Assembly (NCBI GenBank): GCA_024695405.1
Contig: JAILIF010000046.1
Span: 1 to 42,530, forward strand
DNA: 42,530 nt
Source: Bacilli bacterium
GTDB lineage: Bacteria; Bacillota_I; Bacilli_A; RFN20; CAG-826
Direction: 5' to 3'
Positions 8,361 to 17,024 of the stretch are shown in pieces (the first letter of the stretch is position 1; every line of letters starts with the position of its first letter). The notes below the pieces were generated by a model. The model was not told the origin of the DNA. It ran no database searches and saw only the letters and a program-made list of their open reading frames with translations. The translations under genes and the position numbers were made by a program.

Positions 8361-8615
8361 CTATTTATTGAAAACAGTAGTTTTGTAAAACACAAAATTA
8401 TTATCTAAATCAATATATCCAACTTCTGCATCATTTATTATGATGTATCCGTCTTCATCTACATACCCAACGTTTTTATCCCCTAAAGATATTTCTCCGT
8501 CTTCTGTAATGTCTGCAAACTTATGCCCATTTATAAATAGTCCGTTACGATCAATGTAACCAACTTGTTTAGTTTCTATAAATATATTTTTACCAAAACT
8601 ATTTACAATGTGCAT
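8361..8615 (-). CDS. Small repeat protein with four GYIDxDG-like units
   Basis: I do not recognise this 84-residue protein. Residues about 16-79 consist of four tandem units of 15-16 residues: KQVGYIDRNGLFINGH, KFADITEDGEISLGD, KNVGYVDEDGYIIIND and AEVGYIDLDNNFVFY. The pattern predicts a short beta-hairpin or beta-solenoid protein without signal peptide or membrane segment. Its ATG overlaps the glmU stop (TAATG), so it is translationally coupled to glmU, and the glucokinase gene follows 11 bases later. The units recall WG-type repeats but are shorter. A structural or regulatory partner of GlmU or GlcK is conceivable, but there is no direct evidence. Confidence 0.8.
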   Translation of the reverse strand: MHIVNSFGKNIFIETKQVGYIDRNGLFINGHKFADITEDGEISLGDKNVGYVDEDGYIIINDAEVGYIDLDNNFVFYKTTVFNK

Positions 8616-10036
8616 TATTTACTTTCCTTTGCTGCTAAAGCAGCATCTTTTTTTGCTTTAGCTTTCTTTCTAAAGTTAGTATAGCCATGTTCTAAATCTA
8701 CTTGTCTAGCTCTAGCAATAGCCATAGTGTCTGTTTTTACGTCTTTAGTAATTGTGGAACCCGCTGCGGTGAATGTTTGATCTTCTAATGTAATAGGAGC
8801 AACCATTATTGTTCCACTACCAACGAAGCATTCTTTACCAATAGTAGTTCTAGTCTTATTAAAGCCATCATAGTTAGCAGTTACTGTGCCACAACCAATA
8901 TTAGTTTTTTCACCAACTTCAGCATCACCAATATAAGTTAAATGAGCGCACTTAACGCCGTTATGGAAATGAGCGTCTTTAAGTTCAACGAAGTTACCCA
9001 CTCTACAGTTATTTTCAAGAACAGTCCCTGCTCTAGTTTTTGTAAATGGGCCGATTTCATTTTCATTTCCACATGTAAAGTCAGTTAACCATGAAGATAA
9101 TACTTTATTGTTATCTCCAATTACTGCATTTAATAGATAACTATTAGGCCCAACAAAGTTACCTCTTCCAACTTTTGAATTGCCTAAAATAGATGTATTT
9201 GGTCCGATAATTGTATCTTGTCCAATTATAACTTCTGGACCGATATATGTTGAACGTGGGTCCTGGATTGTGACACCGCTTAACATCCATTTGTCATTAA
9301 TACGACTTTGCAAAACTTTTGCTGCGTATGCAAGTTGTTTTCTATCATTGATACCAAACATTTCTTCGGCATCTTCGACGATGAACGCGCCGATTTTATT
9401 TTTATGGTTTTTGAATATTGTAACGATATCAGTCAAATAATATTCATGTTGAGCATTATTTGGCTTAATTTCTTTTAAATATTCAAACAATAATTTGTTA
9501 TTAAAAATATATAATCCAGAATTGACTTCGTTAACAAGCAATTCTTCTTGAGTACAATCTTTGTGCTCTTTTATTGCGACGATTTCGTCGCCGCCGCCAC
9601 GTAAAATTCTGCCATATCCAGTTGGATTAGTTAAAATCATAGTTGCAACAGTCATATCGTTATTATTTTTGATATGATAATCAAATAATTCTTTAACAGT
9701 TTCTCCTCTAATCAATGGAGTGTCTCCACACATAACAATAGTTGTACCTTCTTTACCTGCTAAATAATCTTTTGCAGCTTCAACTGCTTTACCAGTGCCA
9801 TTAATTTCTTTTTGTTCCGCGGTTTTTGCGCGATTTTCAACGATTTTTTTGGTCTCTTCACCGCCAAAACCAGTTATAACAACTGTATCGTCTACATCTG
9901 CATAACTTAAAGAATCTAATACATATCCTACTAATGGTTTTCCAAGGATTTCGAAAGCTACTTTAGACTTATTAACATCTAAAGACTTCATTCTAGTTCC
10001 TTTACCAGCTGCTAATATGATTCCATATTTATTCAT
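8615..10036 (-). CDS. glmU: Bifunctional GlmU (UDP-GlcNAc pyrophosphorylase / GlcN-1-P acetyltransferase)
   Basis: The 473-residue enzyme makes UDP-N-acetylglucosamine, the precursor of peptidoglycan and surface glycans, from glucosamine 1-phosphate, acetyl-CoA and UTP. The N-terminal uridyltransferase shows LAAGKGTRMKS with the catalytic Arg/Lys region, MCGDTPLI with the metal-binding Asp, and EVNSGLY. From about residue 250 the hexapeptide repeats of a left-handed beta-helix begin (ISPEV-like IGPEVIIGQD and others), including TYIGDAEVG and the acetyltransferase segment GCGTVTANYDG. The C-terminal tail is Lys/Ala-rich. It lies 10 bases after ispE with a GGGG ribosome site. Confidence 0.95.
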   Translation of the reverse strand: MNKYGIILAAGKGTRMKSLDVNKSKVAFEILGKPLVGYVLDSLSYADVDDTVVITGFGGEETKKIVENRAKTAEQKEINGTGKAVEAAKDYLAGKEGTTIVMCGDTPLIRGETVKELFDYHIKNNNDMTVATMILTNPTGYGRILRGGGDEIVAIKEHKDCTQEELLVNEVNSGLYIFNNKLLFEYLKEIKPNNAQHEYYLTDIVTIFKNHKNKIGAFIVEDAEEMFGINDRKQLAYAAKVLQSRINDKWMLSGVTIQDPRSTYIGPEVIIGQDTIIGPNTSILGNSKVGRGNFVGPNSYLLNAVIGDNNKVLSSWLTDFTCGNENEIGPFTKTRAGTVLENNCRVGNFVELKDAHFHNGVKCAHLTYIGDAEVGEKTNIGCGTVTANYDGFNKTRTTIGKECFVGSGTIMVAPITLEDQTFTAAGSTITKDVKTDTMAIARARQVDLEHGYTNFRKKAKAKKDAALAAKESK

Positions 10037-10046
10037 AATCGGCCCC

Positions 10047-10904
10047 TTATTTTAATACTTTTGTTTTAATAACTTGGAAGTTCCCCTCAATAGTTTTAAA
10101 AGCGTTATTAACTAAACTTTCATCTGTGCTCATCGCAAATACTGCACTTCCTGATCCAGACATCATAACAATCTTAAAACCAAAGTCTTTTAATTTTTGT
10201 TCTAATTCAGCAATCTCTGGAACAAATGTTAATGCAGGTTTTTCTAATGCGTTTCCGATATATTTTACTAATTCGTCATCATCACCATTCTTTAGACATT
10301 CAATTACTTTATCAATGTCATAGACATCTAATTTCATTTCATCTCCAGCTACATAAACTTCTTTAGTGCTGCATCCTTTTCTAGGTTTGATGATTAAAAC
10401 ATAGTAATTATTTTTAACTTCAATAGGAGTGCAATCTTCTCCAATACCTTTACATCTACATGGTTTACAGTCGATGAAAAACGGAACATCTCCACCTAAA
10501 GATTCGCATAATTCTTTAAGTTCTTGATCACTAGCGTTTAATCCTAAAAGTTTGTTAATAGCTTTAACTGTAAACGCAGCGTTAGAAGATCCACCACCTA
10601 ATCCGGCTTGAATAGGTATATTTTTGTGGACAAATACTCTAAATAAATCAGGGAATTTATATATATCTTGTAACTTTTCTATCGCAGAAGTAACAGTGTT
10701 ATATTGTTGAGAAGTAATGGAAAAATCATCGATAGTAATAAAGTGATTTTTTGCATTTGCTTTTTCTTTAGAAAGTAAAATAGTGTCATGCAAATCAATA
10801 GGCAACATGATCATATCTAATTCGTGATAACCGTCTTTTCTTTTTCCAACAACGTTTAAACAAATGTTAATCTTGGCGTAACTCTTTATGACTGTAGTTC
10901 CCAT
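10047..10904 (-). CDS. ispE: 4-diphosphocytidyl-2-C-methyl-D-erythritol kinase
   Basis: This GHMP-family kinase of 285 residues phosphorylates CDP-methylerythritol in the MEP pathway, so the organism likely makes isoprenoids by MEP and not mevalonate. KSYAKINICLNVVGKRKDGYHEL is the characteristic N-terminus, and PIQAGLGGGSSNAA is the ATP-binding glycine loop. GSGSAVFA is the third motif near the C-terminus. No Shine-Dalgarno sequence precedes the ATG. Instead TATAAT lies seven bases upstream within a 16-bp palindrome, which suggests a leaderless transcript. It heads the leftward run to glf. In Bacillus ispE and glmU are also near each other but with several genes between. Confidence 0.94.
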   Translation of the reverse strand: MGTTVIKSYAKINICLNVVGKRKDGYHELDMIMLPIDLHDTILLSKEKANAKNHFITIDDFSITSQQYNTVTSAIEKLQDIYKFPDLFRVFVHKNIPIQAGLGGGSSNAAFTVKAINKLLGLNASDQELKELCESLGGDVPFFIDCKPCRCKGIGEDCTPIEVKNNYYVLIIKPRKGCSTKEVYVAGDEMKLDVYDIDKVIECLKNGDDDELVKYIGNALEKPALTFVPEIAELEQKLKDFGFKIVMMSGSGSAVFAMSTDESLVNNAFKTIEGNFQVIKTKVLK

Positions 10905-10907
10905 ACT

Positions 10908-10923
10908 TGTAATTATAATTACA
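10908..10923 (-). promoter_or_regulatory. 16-bp perfect palindrome with -10 box at the ispE start
   Basis: TGTAATTATAATTACA is its own reverse complement. On the minus strand it contains TATAAT, which ends seven bases before the ispE ATG, so transcription would start at or next to the start codon. The -35 region is poor (TTTATA at best). It could be a promoter with an overlapping operator; the binding protein is unknown. Confidence 0.45.
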
Positions 10924-10964
10924 TTTCAATATCTATAAAAGACATTTTTACAAAGTAAAAGATT

Positions 10965-11765
10965 TTATTTTGTTAATTTATATATCTCTAAGATTTTCTC
11001 AGGTGATATTTCTTCAATTCTAGCGGTCTCTAAAATACCTAATTGATTGAATATTGATAAAGCCTTTTCTTTTTCACAAACATTAGAAAGATTATTAAGT
11101 AATGTTTTTCTTCTGTTTAAAAATAGTTTCTTCGCTAATTTATAAACATCTAACACTACTTCTCTAGCATATTTATCTTTAACATTAATCTCAAAAACAA
11201 CTGAGTTACATTTAGGAGCAGGATAGAAAGAACCGGCTTTAACAATAAAGTTTTTCTTAATATCCCCTAATAAATGTATCAATACAGAAGCAGGTCCGTA
11301 ATATTTACCTTTAACTTCTATAAATCTATTCAAAGCTTCAGCTTGAATCATAAATACAAATTGCTTACACAAAATTGCATTTTCTAAAAGAAACACTATT
11401 AATTCTGTAGTGATATTATAAGGAAGATTTCCAATTATTTTTGTGTACTTACTTAAGTTAATTTTTCTAACATCATTTAAGATTAGTTCTATTTCATTAT
11501 TGGTATAAATTTGTTTTAAAATAGACACCATTTTTGCATCTACATCTACACAAGTTAACTTACCTTCTTTTTGAATTAGAAAATGTGTTAAAGAACCTAA
11601 ACCAGGTCCAATTTCTAAAACATTATCACTATTTTCAACTATTAAAACATCCGCAATTTTTTGACAAATTGATGGTTCAATCAAAAAGTTTTGGCCAAAA
11701 TCTTTAGATGGTTTCGCGCCATTTATATTTAATAATTCAAAGACATTATTTTTATTTATTTCCAT
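10965..11765 (-). CDS. rsmA: 16S rRNA dimethyladenosine transferase RsmA
   Basis: The 266-residue Rossmann methyltransferase dimethylates two adjacent adenosines near the 3' end of 16S rRNA. It begins with the family pattern KDFGQNFLIE. The SAM loop is VLEIGPGLGSLT, and the adenine-binding catalytic motif is NLPYNIT. The last 80 residues form the small helical RNA-binding domain (NRRKTLLNNL). It overlaps the end of rnmV by 14 nt, the order conserved in Gram-positive genomes. A weak AT-only hairpin (TTTTAC/GTAAAA, 10946-10960) follows before ispE and may partly end transcription. Confidence 0.95.
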   Translation of the reverse strand: MEINKNNVFELLNINGAKPSKDFGQNFLIEPSICQKIADVLIVENSDNVLEIGPGLGSLTHFLIQKEGKLTCVDVDAKMVSILKQIYTNNEIELILNDVRKINLSKYTKIIGNLPYNITTELIVFLLENAILCKQFVFMIQAEALNRFIEVKGKYYGPASVLIHLLGDIKKNFIVKAGSFYPAPKCNSVVFEINVKDKYAREVVLDVYKLAKKLFLNRRKTLLNNLSNVCEKEKALSIFNQLGILETARIEEISPEKILEIYKLTK

Positions 11766-12276
11766 ATTTTTCTTTAATTATTTTAAATGTAATTCCATTA
11801 TAATTCATTCTCTTAAATAACGTCTTTGAATTACAAATGCCTAAATGTAATACATTACTTATTTCATTTCTTTTATCTTGTGAATTCATTAAGCCTAAGA
11901 AATTAAATTCAGCTTGCGAAATAGAATTCTTAAAAGGATTTTCATTAATTAAGTCACTGTCCAAAACACGCAATATTTCATCTTTTTTACATTCAGCTAC
12001 GCCGTGTTTTCCATGCTTATCACATTTAGAAATATCTACTTTTCTATAATCATATTTTATGCCTGTTTTTTGTAAACGTTTTTCTATAGAAATACCAGCT
12101 TCATCTGGATCAGTTAGAACTATTATTTTTCTATCTTTGATATGACTTAAATAATCAATAATATCACTAGGCATATCATACCCATTTAAAACTACATATT
12201 CTGCAGAAATAAAAGAAGAAAGATAAGAAGTATCTCCTGTTCCTTCCACTACTATAATTCCGTCAAAATATTTCAT
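11752..12276 (-). CDS. rnmV: Ribonuclease M5
   Basis: This 174-residue TOPRIM nuclease matures the 5S rRNA precursor. The TOPRIM acidic residues are visible: Glu in IIVVEGTGDT near the N-terminus and the Asp cluster in VLTDPDEAGISIEKR (about residues 55-70). HGVAECKKDEI is also typical of RNase M5. It overlaps tatD by four bases (ATGA) and rsmA by 14, forming a tightly coupled tatD-rnmV-rsmA unit as in Bacillus subtilis, although yabE is missing between tatD and rnmV. Confidence 0.92.
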   Translation of the reverse strand: MKYFDGIIVVEGTGDTSYLSSFISAEYVVLNGYDMPSDIIDYLSHIKDRKIIVLTDPDEAGISIEKRLQKTGIKYDYRKVDISKCDKHGKHGVAECKKDEILRVLDSDLINENPFKNSISQAEFNFLGLMNSQDKRNEISNVLHLGICNSKTLFKRMNYNGITFKIIKEKYGNK

Positions 12277-13049
12277 TTATTAATCCTAAATAACTTACAA
12301 GCGTTATCAAAAGTAACATCCGCAATATGTTTCTTTGATAATCCTTTTATTTCTGCTATTTCATCTAAAATAAGTCTAATATTTACTGGTTCATTTAAAC
12401 TTCCTCTAAATGGATGAGGAGTTAAATAAGGACAATCAGTTTCTAAAAGAAGTCTATCAAGAGGAACAACATCTGCGACCGCCTTTGGAGTTTTTGCATT
12501 CTTAAAAGTGACTGGCCCGTCTAGGCCGATGTATAATCCTAAATCTAATACATTTTGTAAAAGTTCTACACTGCCTGAATAACAGTGCATTGTGCCAGAA
12601 GCGACTGGTTTATTTTCTTCTAAAATTTTAAGACAATCTTCAAAAGCTTCTCTATTGTGAATAATAATTGGCAAATTATGCTCATTAGCGTATTTAATTT
12701 GCTTAATAAAATACACTTTCTGAAGTTCTCTTTTCTCAGATTCTTTTGTCCAATGGTAGTCTAATCCAATTTCGCCGATGGCGATGACTTTTGGATGTTT
12801 TGAGAGTTCAAGTGTGTCGAGGAGATTTTTCTCATCGACACCATATATATTTTCGGGGTGAATCCCCACGGCCGCATAGCAAAAATCGTACTCTTCCGCG
12901 ATTTTAATCGCTTTGAGACTAGATTCATAATCCCAACCCACTACTAAAAGTTTTGTAACACCTGCTTGAAGCGCTCTTTGGATTATTTCATCTCTTCTTT
13001 CGTAAAGTTGATCATCATTTATATGACAATGAGTTTCAAATATATTCAT
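12273..13049 (-). CDS. tatD: TatD-family metal-dependent deoxyribonuclease
   Basis: The 258-residue product is a TIM-barrel metal-dependent hydrolase of the TatD family, which shows 3'-5' DNase activity in tested members. The metal site includes ETHCHIND at the N-terminus (normally HxH), GEIGLDYHW with the bridging Glu, IIHNREA and MHCYSG, and the C-terminal LLETDCPYLTPHP with the final Asp. Its start overlaps the stop of mnmE by one base (TAATG). The usual neighbour of tatD in Bacilli is metG, not mnmE, so the junction is unusual. Confidence 0.93.
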   Translation of the reverse strand: MNIFETHCHINDDQLYERRDEIIQRALQAGVTKLLVVGWDYESSLKAIKIAEEYDFCYAAVGIHPENIYGVDEKNLLDTLELSKHPKVIAIGEIGLDYHWTKESEKRELQKVYFIKQIKYANEHNLPIIIHNREAFEDCLKILEENKPVASGTMHCYSGSVELLQNVLDLGLYIGLDGPVTFKNAKTPKAVADVVPLDRLLLETDCPYLTPHPFRGSLNEPVNIRLILDEIAEIKGLSKKHIADVTFDNACKLFRINK

Positions 13050-14377
13050 TATTTTCCCACACAGAATCTAGAGAATATTTCCTTAGCTAAATCCATTTGA
13101 TTAGCTTCCCCTAAGATTTCTAAAACACTTGTATAAGCTTCAAGAATTGATACAGAAACTAAGTCTAAAGTAAGACTGTTTTCTATATCTTCTTTTGCTT
13201 TTAATAAATTCTCTTTTGCATTTTGTAATAAACCAATTTGTCTAGTGTTATTAAGGGCTGGGGTCTTAAATGATTTTTCATCTAGTCCTACTACTTCTTT
13301 TATCTTCTTAACTAGATTTTCAATATCATTATTTCCTGCTGAAATAGTGACTCCTTCAATGTTTGCAACACTATCTAAATCTGATTTATTTAACACAATG
13401 ATTCTACGTAAATCTTTAGTCTCTTCTAATAACTTTTTATCTTCTTCATCAATAGTTTTACTATTATCTATAACTAGAATAACTAAGTCCGCTTCATATA
13501 TAGTATTTTTAGCTTTTTCTACACCTATATTTTCAACTTTATCACTAGTCTCATGAATTCCTGCGGTGTCTAATAAATGAAGCGTTAAACCGCCTAAATT
13601 TACATCGCCTTCAACAATATCTCTAGTAGTACCTGCAATATCTGTAACAATAGCTTTTTCTTCTCCAACTAAAGCATTTAATAAAGAAGATTTGCCAACA
13701 TTAGGTTTACCTACTATCGCTACTTTTAAACCATCTTTAATAATCTTAGCTTTATTACCTTCATTAACTAATAAATCTATTTGAGGAACTAACTCATTAG
13801 CTAAATTTACTATAGTGTCTTTATTTGCTTGTTCTATATCTTCATATTCAGGGTAATCAATATTTACCTCTATCAAAGATAAAACATCAGCGATTCTAGT
13901 TTTAATAGGTACTATCTTTTCAGAAGCTTTTCCATCTAATGATAATAATGAAATGTTCTTAGCTTCTGCAGTAGTAGCATTTATAACGTCATTAATTGCT
14001 TCTGCCTGAACTAAATCTATTTTATTGTGCATGAATGCACGCGAGGAATATTCCCCATTAGTGGCAAGTCTCGCACCATTTTTAATTAATACTTGGATTA
14101 TTTGATTTGCGATTAACATAGAACCATGACAAATAATCTCTACACTATCTTCACCTGTAAAAGATTTTGGGCCTTTGTAAGCAAGCAAAACTACATCATC
14201 AATCTTTTGTTCATCATCAATAACTGAGCCGTAGTAAATTTCTTTTTTAGTGATATTTTCGATGTTTCTAGTAAAACATTTTGAAACAATAGTTAAAACA
14301 TCATCACCAGATAATCTAATGATGGCTAAAGCAGATTTCATTGGAGGTGTCGCTAAAGCTACTATTGTTTCAAACAT
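13049..14377 (-). CDS. mnmE: tRNA modification GTPase MnmE
   Basis: The 442-residue GTPase works with MnmG to install carboxymethylaminomethyl groups on U34 of tRNAs. The N-terminal folate-binding domain begins ETIVALATPPMKSALAIIRL. The central G domain has GKPNVGKSSLLN (G1), DTAGIHE (G3) and NKSD (G4). The protein ends in the required CVGK, whose Cys is catalytic. No good Shine-Dalgarno sequence lies before the ATG and a terminator sits just upstream, so its expression may rely on read-through or a promoter inside khpB. The partner mnmG, normally next in line, is absent and tatD takes its place. Confidence 0.95.
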   Translation of the reverse strand: MFETIVALATPPMKSALAIIRLSGDDVLTIVSKCFTRNIENITKKEIYYGSVIDDEQKIDDVVLLAYKGPKSFTGEDSVEIICHGSMLIANQIIQVLIKNGARLATNGEYSSRAFMHNKIDLVQAEAINDVINATTAEAKNISLLSLDGKASEKIVPIKTRIADVLSLIEVNIDYPEYEDIEQANKDTIVNLANELVPQIDLLVNEGNKAKIIKDGLKVAIVGKPNVGKSSLLNALVGEEKAIVTDIAGTTRDIVEGDVNLGGLTLHLLDTAGIHETSDKVENIGVEKAKNTIYEADLVILVIDNSKTIDEEDKKLLEETKDLRRIIVLNKSDLDSVANIEGVTISAGNNDIENLVKKIKEVVGLDEKSFKTPALNNTRQIGLLQNAKENLLKAKEDIENSLTLDLVSVSILEAYTSVLEILGEANQMDLAKEIFSRFCVGK

Positions 14378-14383
14378 AATAAT

Positions 14384-14407
14384 TAAAATGCGCCTTTAAA
14401 AGCGCAT
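14384..14407 (-). terminator. Hairpin between khpB and mnmE
   Basis: On the minus strand ATGCGC (14407-14402) pairs with GCGCAT (14393-14388), with the stem extending into the loop, followed by TTTTAATT. It sits only seven bases before the mnmE start, so it may be a partial terminator that lowers mnmE expression. Confidence 0.65.
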
Positions 14408-14415
14408 ATTATTTT

Positions 14416-15015
14416 CTATTCAACGTAGATGATTTGAACTTGACGACGAGTTCCTTCACCGATTGATTCTGTACGAACATTTGGCATTCCACTAATTGCG
14501 TTATGAATGATTCTTCTTTCATCCGCACTCATTGGATCAAATGTGTATGTTGTTTTCGTTTTTTGAACTTCGTGAGCAAATCTTCTAGCCATTTTTGATA
14601 AGTGATAATATTTCTTATCCTTATATCCATTAACGTCTAAGAGAATTCTAAATTTCTTATGGAAATGATTACTTACTGCTAATTTAACAACTTCATTTAA
14701 AGCTTGAAGTGTTTTACCATTTTTACCAATTAAAATTGGATTATGTGTTGAATCGATTGTGATTCTAACAATTTCATCATCAATTCTTGATTTAACTGTG
14801 CTTTCAATTTCTAATGAATCTAAGACATTTAAAACATAGTTTTCAGCGTATTCGATGATATCTGCTAAATCATATACTTCGATGATAATTTTCTTTTTTA
14901 AAATGCCTGCTGTTTTTTCAGTAACTAAGTAAATTAAGTTTTCAACAGGGGTTCCGAGTTCTTCACTAGCTTTTGCTAATGCTTCTTCTACTGTTTTTCC
15001 AATATATTCATTCAT
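14416..15015 (-). CDS. khpB: RNA-binding protein KhpB (Jag)
   Basis: This 199-residue protein has the three-part Jag/KhpB architecture. A Jag-N domain (about 1-52, KTVEEALAKASEELG) is followed by a KH domain (about 85-140, with the loop LIGKNGKTLQAL) and an R3H domain (MSADERRIIHNAI, near 160-172). The KhpA-KhpB complex binds many RNAs and influences cell division and elongation in streptococci. The gene lies directly after yidC, the order conserved around Gram-positive origins, with 15 bases between them. Confidence 0.94.
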   Translation of the reverse strand: MNEYIGKTVEEALAKASEELGTPVENLIYLVTEKTAGILKKKIIIEVYDLADIIEYAENYVLNVLDSLEIESTVKSRIDDEIVRITIDSTHNPILIGKNGKTLQALNEVVKLAVSNHFHKKFRILLDVNGYKDKKYYHLSKMARRFAHEVQKTKTTYTFDPMSADERRIIHNAISGMPNVRTESIGEGTRRQVQIIYVE

Positions 15016-15030
15016 AGTAGATGTCTCCTA

Positions 15031-16515
15031 TTAATTTTTCTTTTTTCTATTGCTTATTGCGAAAGTAATCAATGTTTGACATAAAGAGAAAATTGAACCA
15101 ACTAACCAATAAACACCCATAGCAGATACAAGAGTAAAGCCCATGATAATAACCATACCCATCATAATGATTGTGAACATCATGGTTTTATTTTGTTGTG
15201 CTTTCATAGCAGGGTTCTTACCTAATTTAGCGATATTTTTTGTCTTTTTCTTTTGAAGAATTCTAGGTAATAACATTTGCATTACTTGGCCTGCTGCCAT
15301 CAACAAGAATAATACTAATGCAGTAATAGCAGAACCATTAACCCAGTTAGCACTATTAAAGATTGTAGTAGAAATAGATGAGCTTAAGTTCAAACCTAAT
15401 AAACTACCAGTAGATAATGAAGCACTGCCTTGAATTGCACCCCAAACACACATGAAGATAGGGAATTGAATAAACAACGATAACAAACTAGATAATGGAT
15501 TAATATGATGCTTTTTATACAAAGCTTGCATTTCCATAGCCATGCGTTGTTTTTCATTCATACTAGTATTGCTGTTTGGATATTTTTGTTGAATTTTAGT
15601 AATTTCAGGTTGAAGTAATTGCATCTTAGAAGTAGCAGCGGTTGATTTAAATGTAATTGCTAAAACTAATCCTCTAACAATAAATGTTACTAAAAGTAAC
15701 GCTAATACTTGAGGAACACCATTTTGTAAATTTACAACATCGTGTCCGCTAAATAAGCCAATAAATGATTCTAATACCCACCCAATTGGGTAAATTAATA
15801 AACCTTGGAATAAACCTTGTTTCCATGCTCCGCCCCAGGTCTTTTTGCTAATTGTTACTGATGCTGGATTTGGTCTAAATCCATCAATACCACTATCGTA
15901 ACCATAGTAACCAAATTGGCCTTCTTCAATAGTGAAACAAGATCTATAACTAGCAATAGCAGTGTTTAATCCATCCTTATAGGACTTCAAATAATCTTCA
16001 GTAGGACAATCATCGAGGCTTACTTTTGTTGCGGCTTCTTTGACATAACTATCAAAATTATCAAAAGTTTTTCCTTTTTCTTCAGTGGTTGTAAATTTTA
16101 AATATCCATAGTCATTAAGTGATTGAAATAATTCAGAATAAGTGACTGTAGATTTACTTAAATTTGACTTTTCTAAAGCTCTATCTAAAACAACTTCATC
16201 AAGTGCTTTCCAGAAATCCAATGATGGAATTGGTGCACCTTTTTCTTCTGCTTTTTTATTTGCAATAGCGATACCACTTTTTTCAGGCATTTCACTTAAA
16301 GCAGTGTATTTAACAAAAATATTAGCGTTTTCAGTGAATAATTGATTACTATTTTCAACATTCGTTCCATAGTATTGAGTAACACCATAATCAAACATAT
16401 ACATAATATGAGCTTGATCATCGACATTACAAAATGACTTAGTACATCCACTTAAAGCAAGTGAACCTAATACTAAACCTAATCCACCGATAATTAGTTT
16501 ATTAGTTTTTTTCAT
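15031..16515 (-). CDS. yidC: Membrane protein insertase YidC with enlarged extracytoplasmic region
   Basis: The product inserts proteins into the membrane alone or with SecYEG. It starts with a lipoprotein signal peptide (ALSGC, Cys at about residue 24). The conserved YidC core occupies about residues 225-490: LLVTFIVRGLVLAI with the groove Arg, MQLLQPEITKIQQKYP, PLSSLLSLFIQFPIF, and two more membrane segments near the C-terminus. At 494 residues it is much longer than the roughly 260-residue Bacillus proteins. The extra length is a region of about 200 residues between the lipid anchor and the first core helix, with no family I recognise. It overlaps rnpA by 14 nt. Confidence 0.92.
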   Translation of the reverse strand: MKKTNKLIIGGLGLVLGSLALSGCTKSFCNVDDQAHIMYMFDYGVTQYYGTNVENSNQLFTENANIFVKYTALSEMPEKSGIAIANKKAEEKGAPIPSLDFWKALDEVVLDRALEKSNLSKSTVTYSELFQSLNDYGYLKFTTTEEKGKTFDNFDSYVKEAATKVSLDDCPTEDYLKSYKDGLNTAIASYRSCFTIEEGQFGYYGYDSGIDGFRPNPASVTISKKTWGGAWKQGLFQGLLIYPIGWVLESFIGLFSGHDVVNLQNGVPQVLALLLVTFIVRGLVLAITFKSTAATSKMQLLQPEITKIQQKYPNSNTSMNEKQRMAMEMQALYKKHHINPLSSLLSLFIQFPIFMCVWGAIQGSASLSTGSLLGLNLSSSISTTIFNSANWVNGSAITALVLFLLMAAGQVMQMLLPRILQKKKTKNIAKLGKNPAMKAQQNKTMMFTIIMMGMVIIMGFTLVSAMGVYWLVGSIFSLCQTLITFAISNRKKKN

Positions 16516-16849
16516 TTTTTATACCTACTTGGTTTGTTAATAAATCATTCAATAATGACTTATTTTCTTCAAAATTTTTATTCAAAAAATCTTGTCTTGC
16601 GATGAGGACTATATCGAGTTTATTCAAGCTATAGTTTATTAAAGAGTCACACATCGCTCTTAGTTGTCTTTTGACCCTATTACGAGTCACAGCGTTACCA
16701 ATCTTTTTTGAAACAGATATACCTACTCTAGAGTGATCTAATTCGGTTTGATTGAAATGTAATACGAAAGATTGGTTTTTTACTGTTTTTCCGTGTTTAA
16801 TCGTTGAAGCAAAGTCTTTAGATTCTTTGATTCGATTAATTACTTTCAT
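16502..16849 (-). CDS. rnpA: Ribonuclease P protein component
   Basis: This small basic protein (115 residues) is the protein subunit of RNase P, which trims the 5' leader of tRNA precursors. The RNR signature is intact in KIGNAVTRNRVKRQLR. The start is set by GAGG eight bases upstream. It follows rpmH by 12 bases and overlaps yidC by 14, the usual rpmH-rnpA-yidC operon next to the origin. Confidence 0.95.
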   Translation of the reverse strand: MKVINRIKESKDFASTIKHGKTVKNQSFVLHFNQTELDHSRVGISVSKKIGNAVTRNRVKRQLRAMCDSLINYSLNKLDIVLIARQDFLNKNFEENKSLLNDLLTNQVGIKNEKN

Positions 16850-16861
16850 TAGTTACCTCAA

Positions 16862-16996
16862 TTAAGCAGCTAATTGTTTTCTACCTTTTGCTCTACGGCG
16901 AGCTAAAACTTTACGACCTGTAGCACATTTCATACGAGCTCTGAATCCTGCTCTGTGTGCATGTTTTACTTTACTTGGTTGATATGTTCTTTTCAT
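16862..16996 (-). CDS. rpmH: 50S ribosomal protein L34
   Basis: The 44-residue protein [20 protein letters not shown]... is a complete L34. I chose the ATG at 16996 because AGGAGG (complement of 17004-17009) lies just before it and the family starts with MKRTYQP. A longer frame reaching 17047 is not used. A strong promoter lies upstream. It is the first gene of the leftward operon and reads away from oriC. Confidence 0.97.
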   Translation of the reverse strand: MKRTYQPSKVKHAHRAGFRARMKCATGRKVLARRRAKGRKQLAA

Positions 16997-17024
16997 AAAA
17001 GGACCTCCTATACATAGCGAATAG

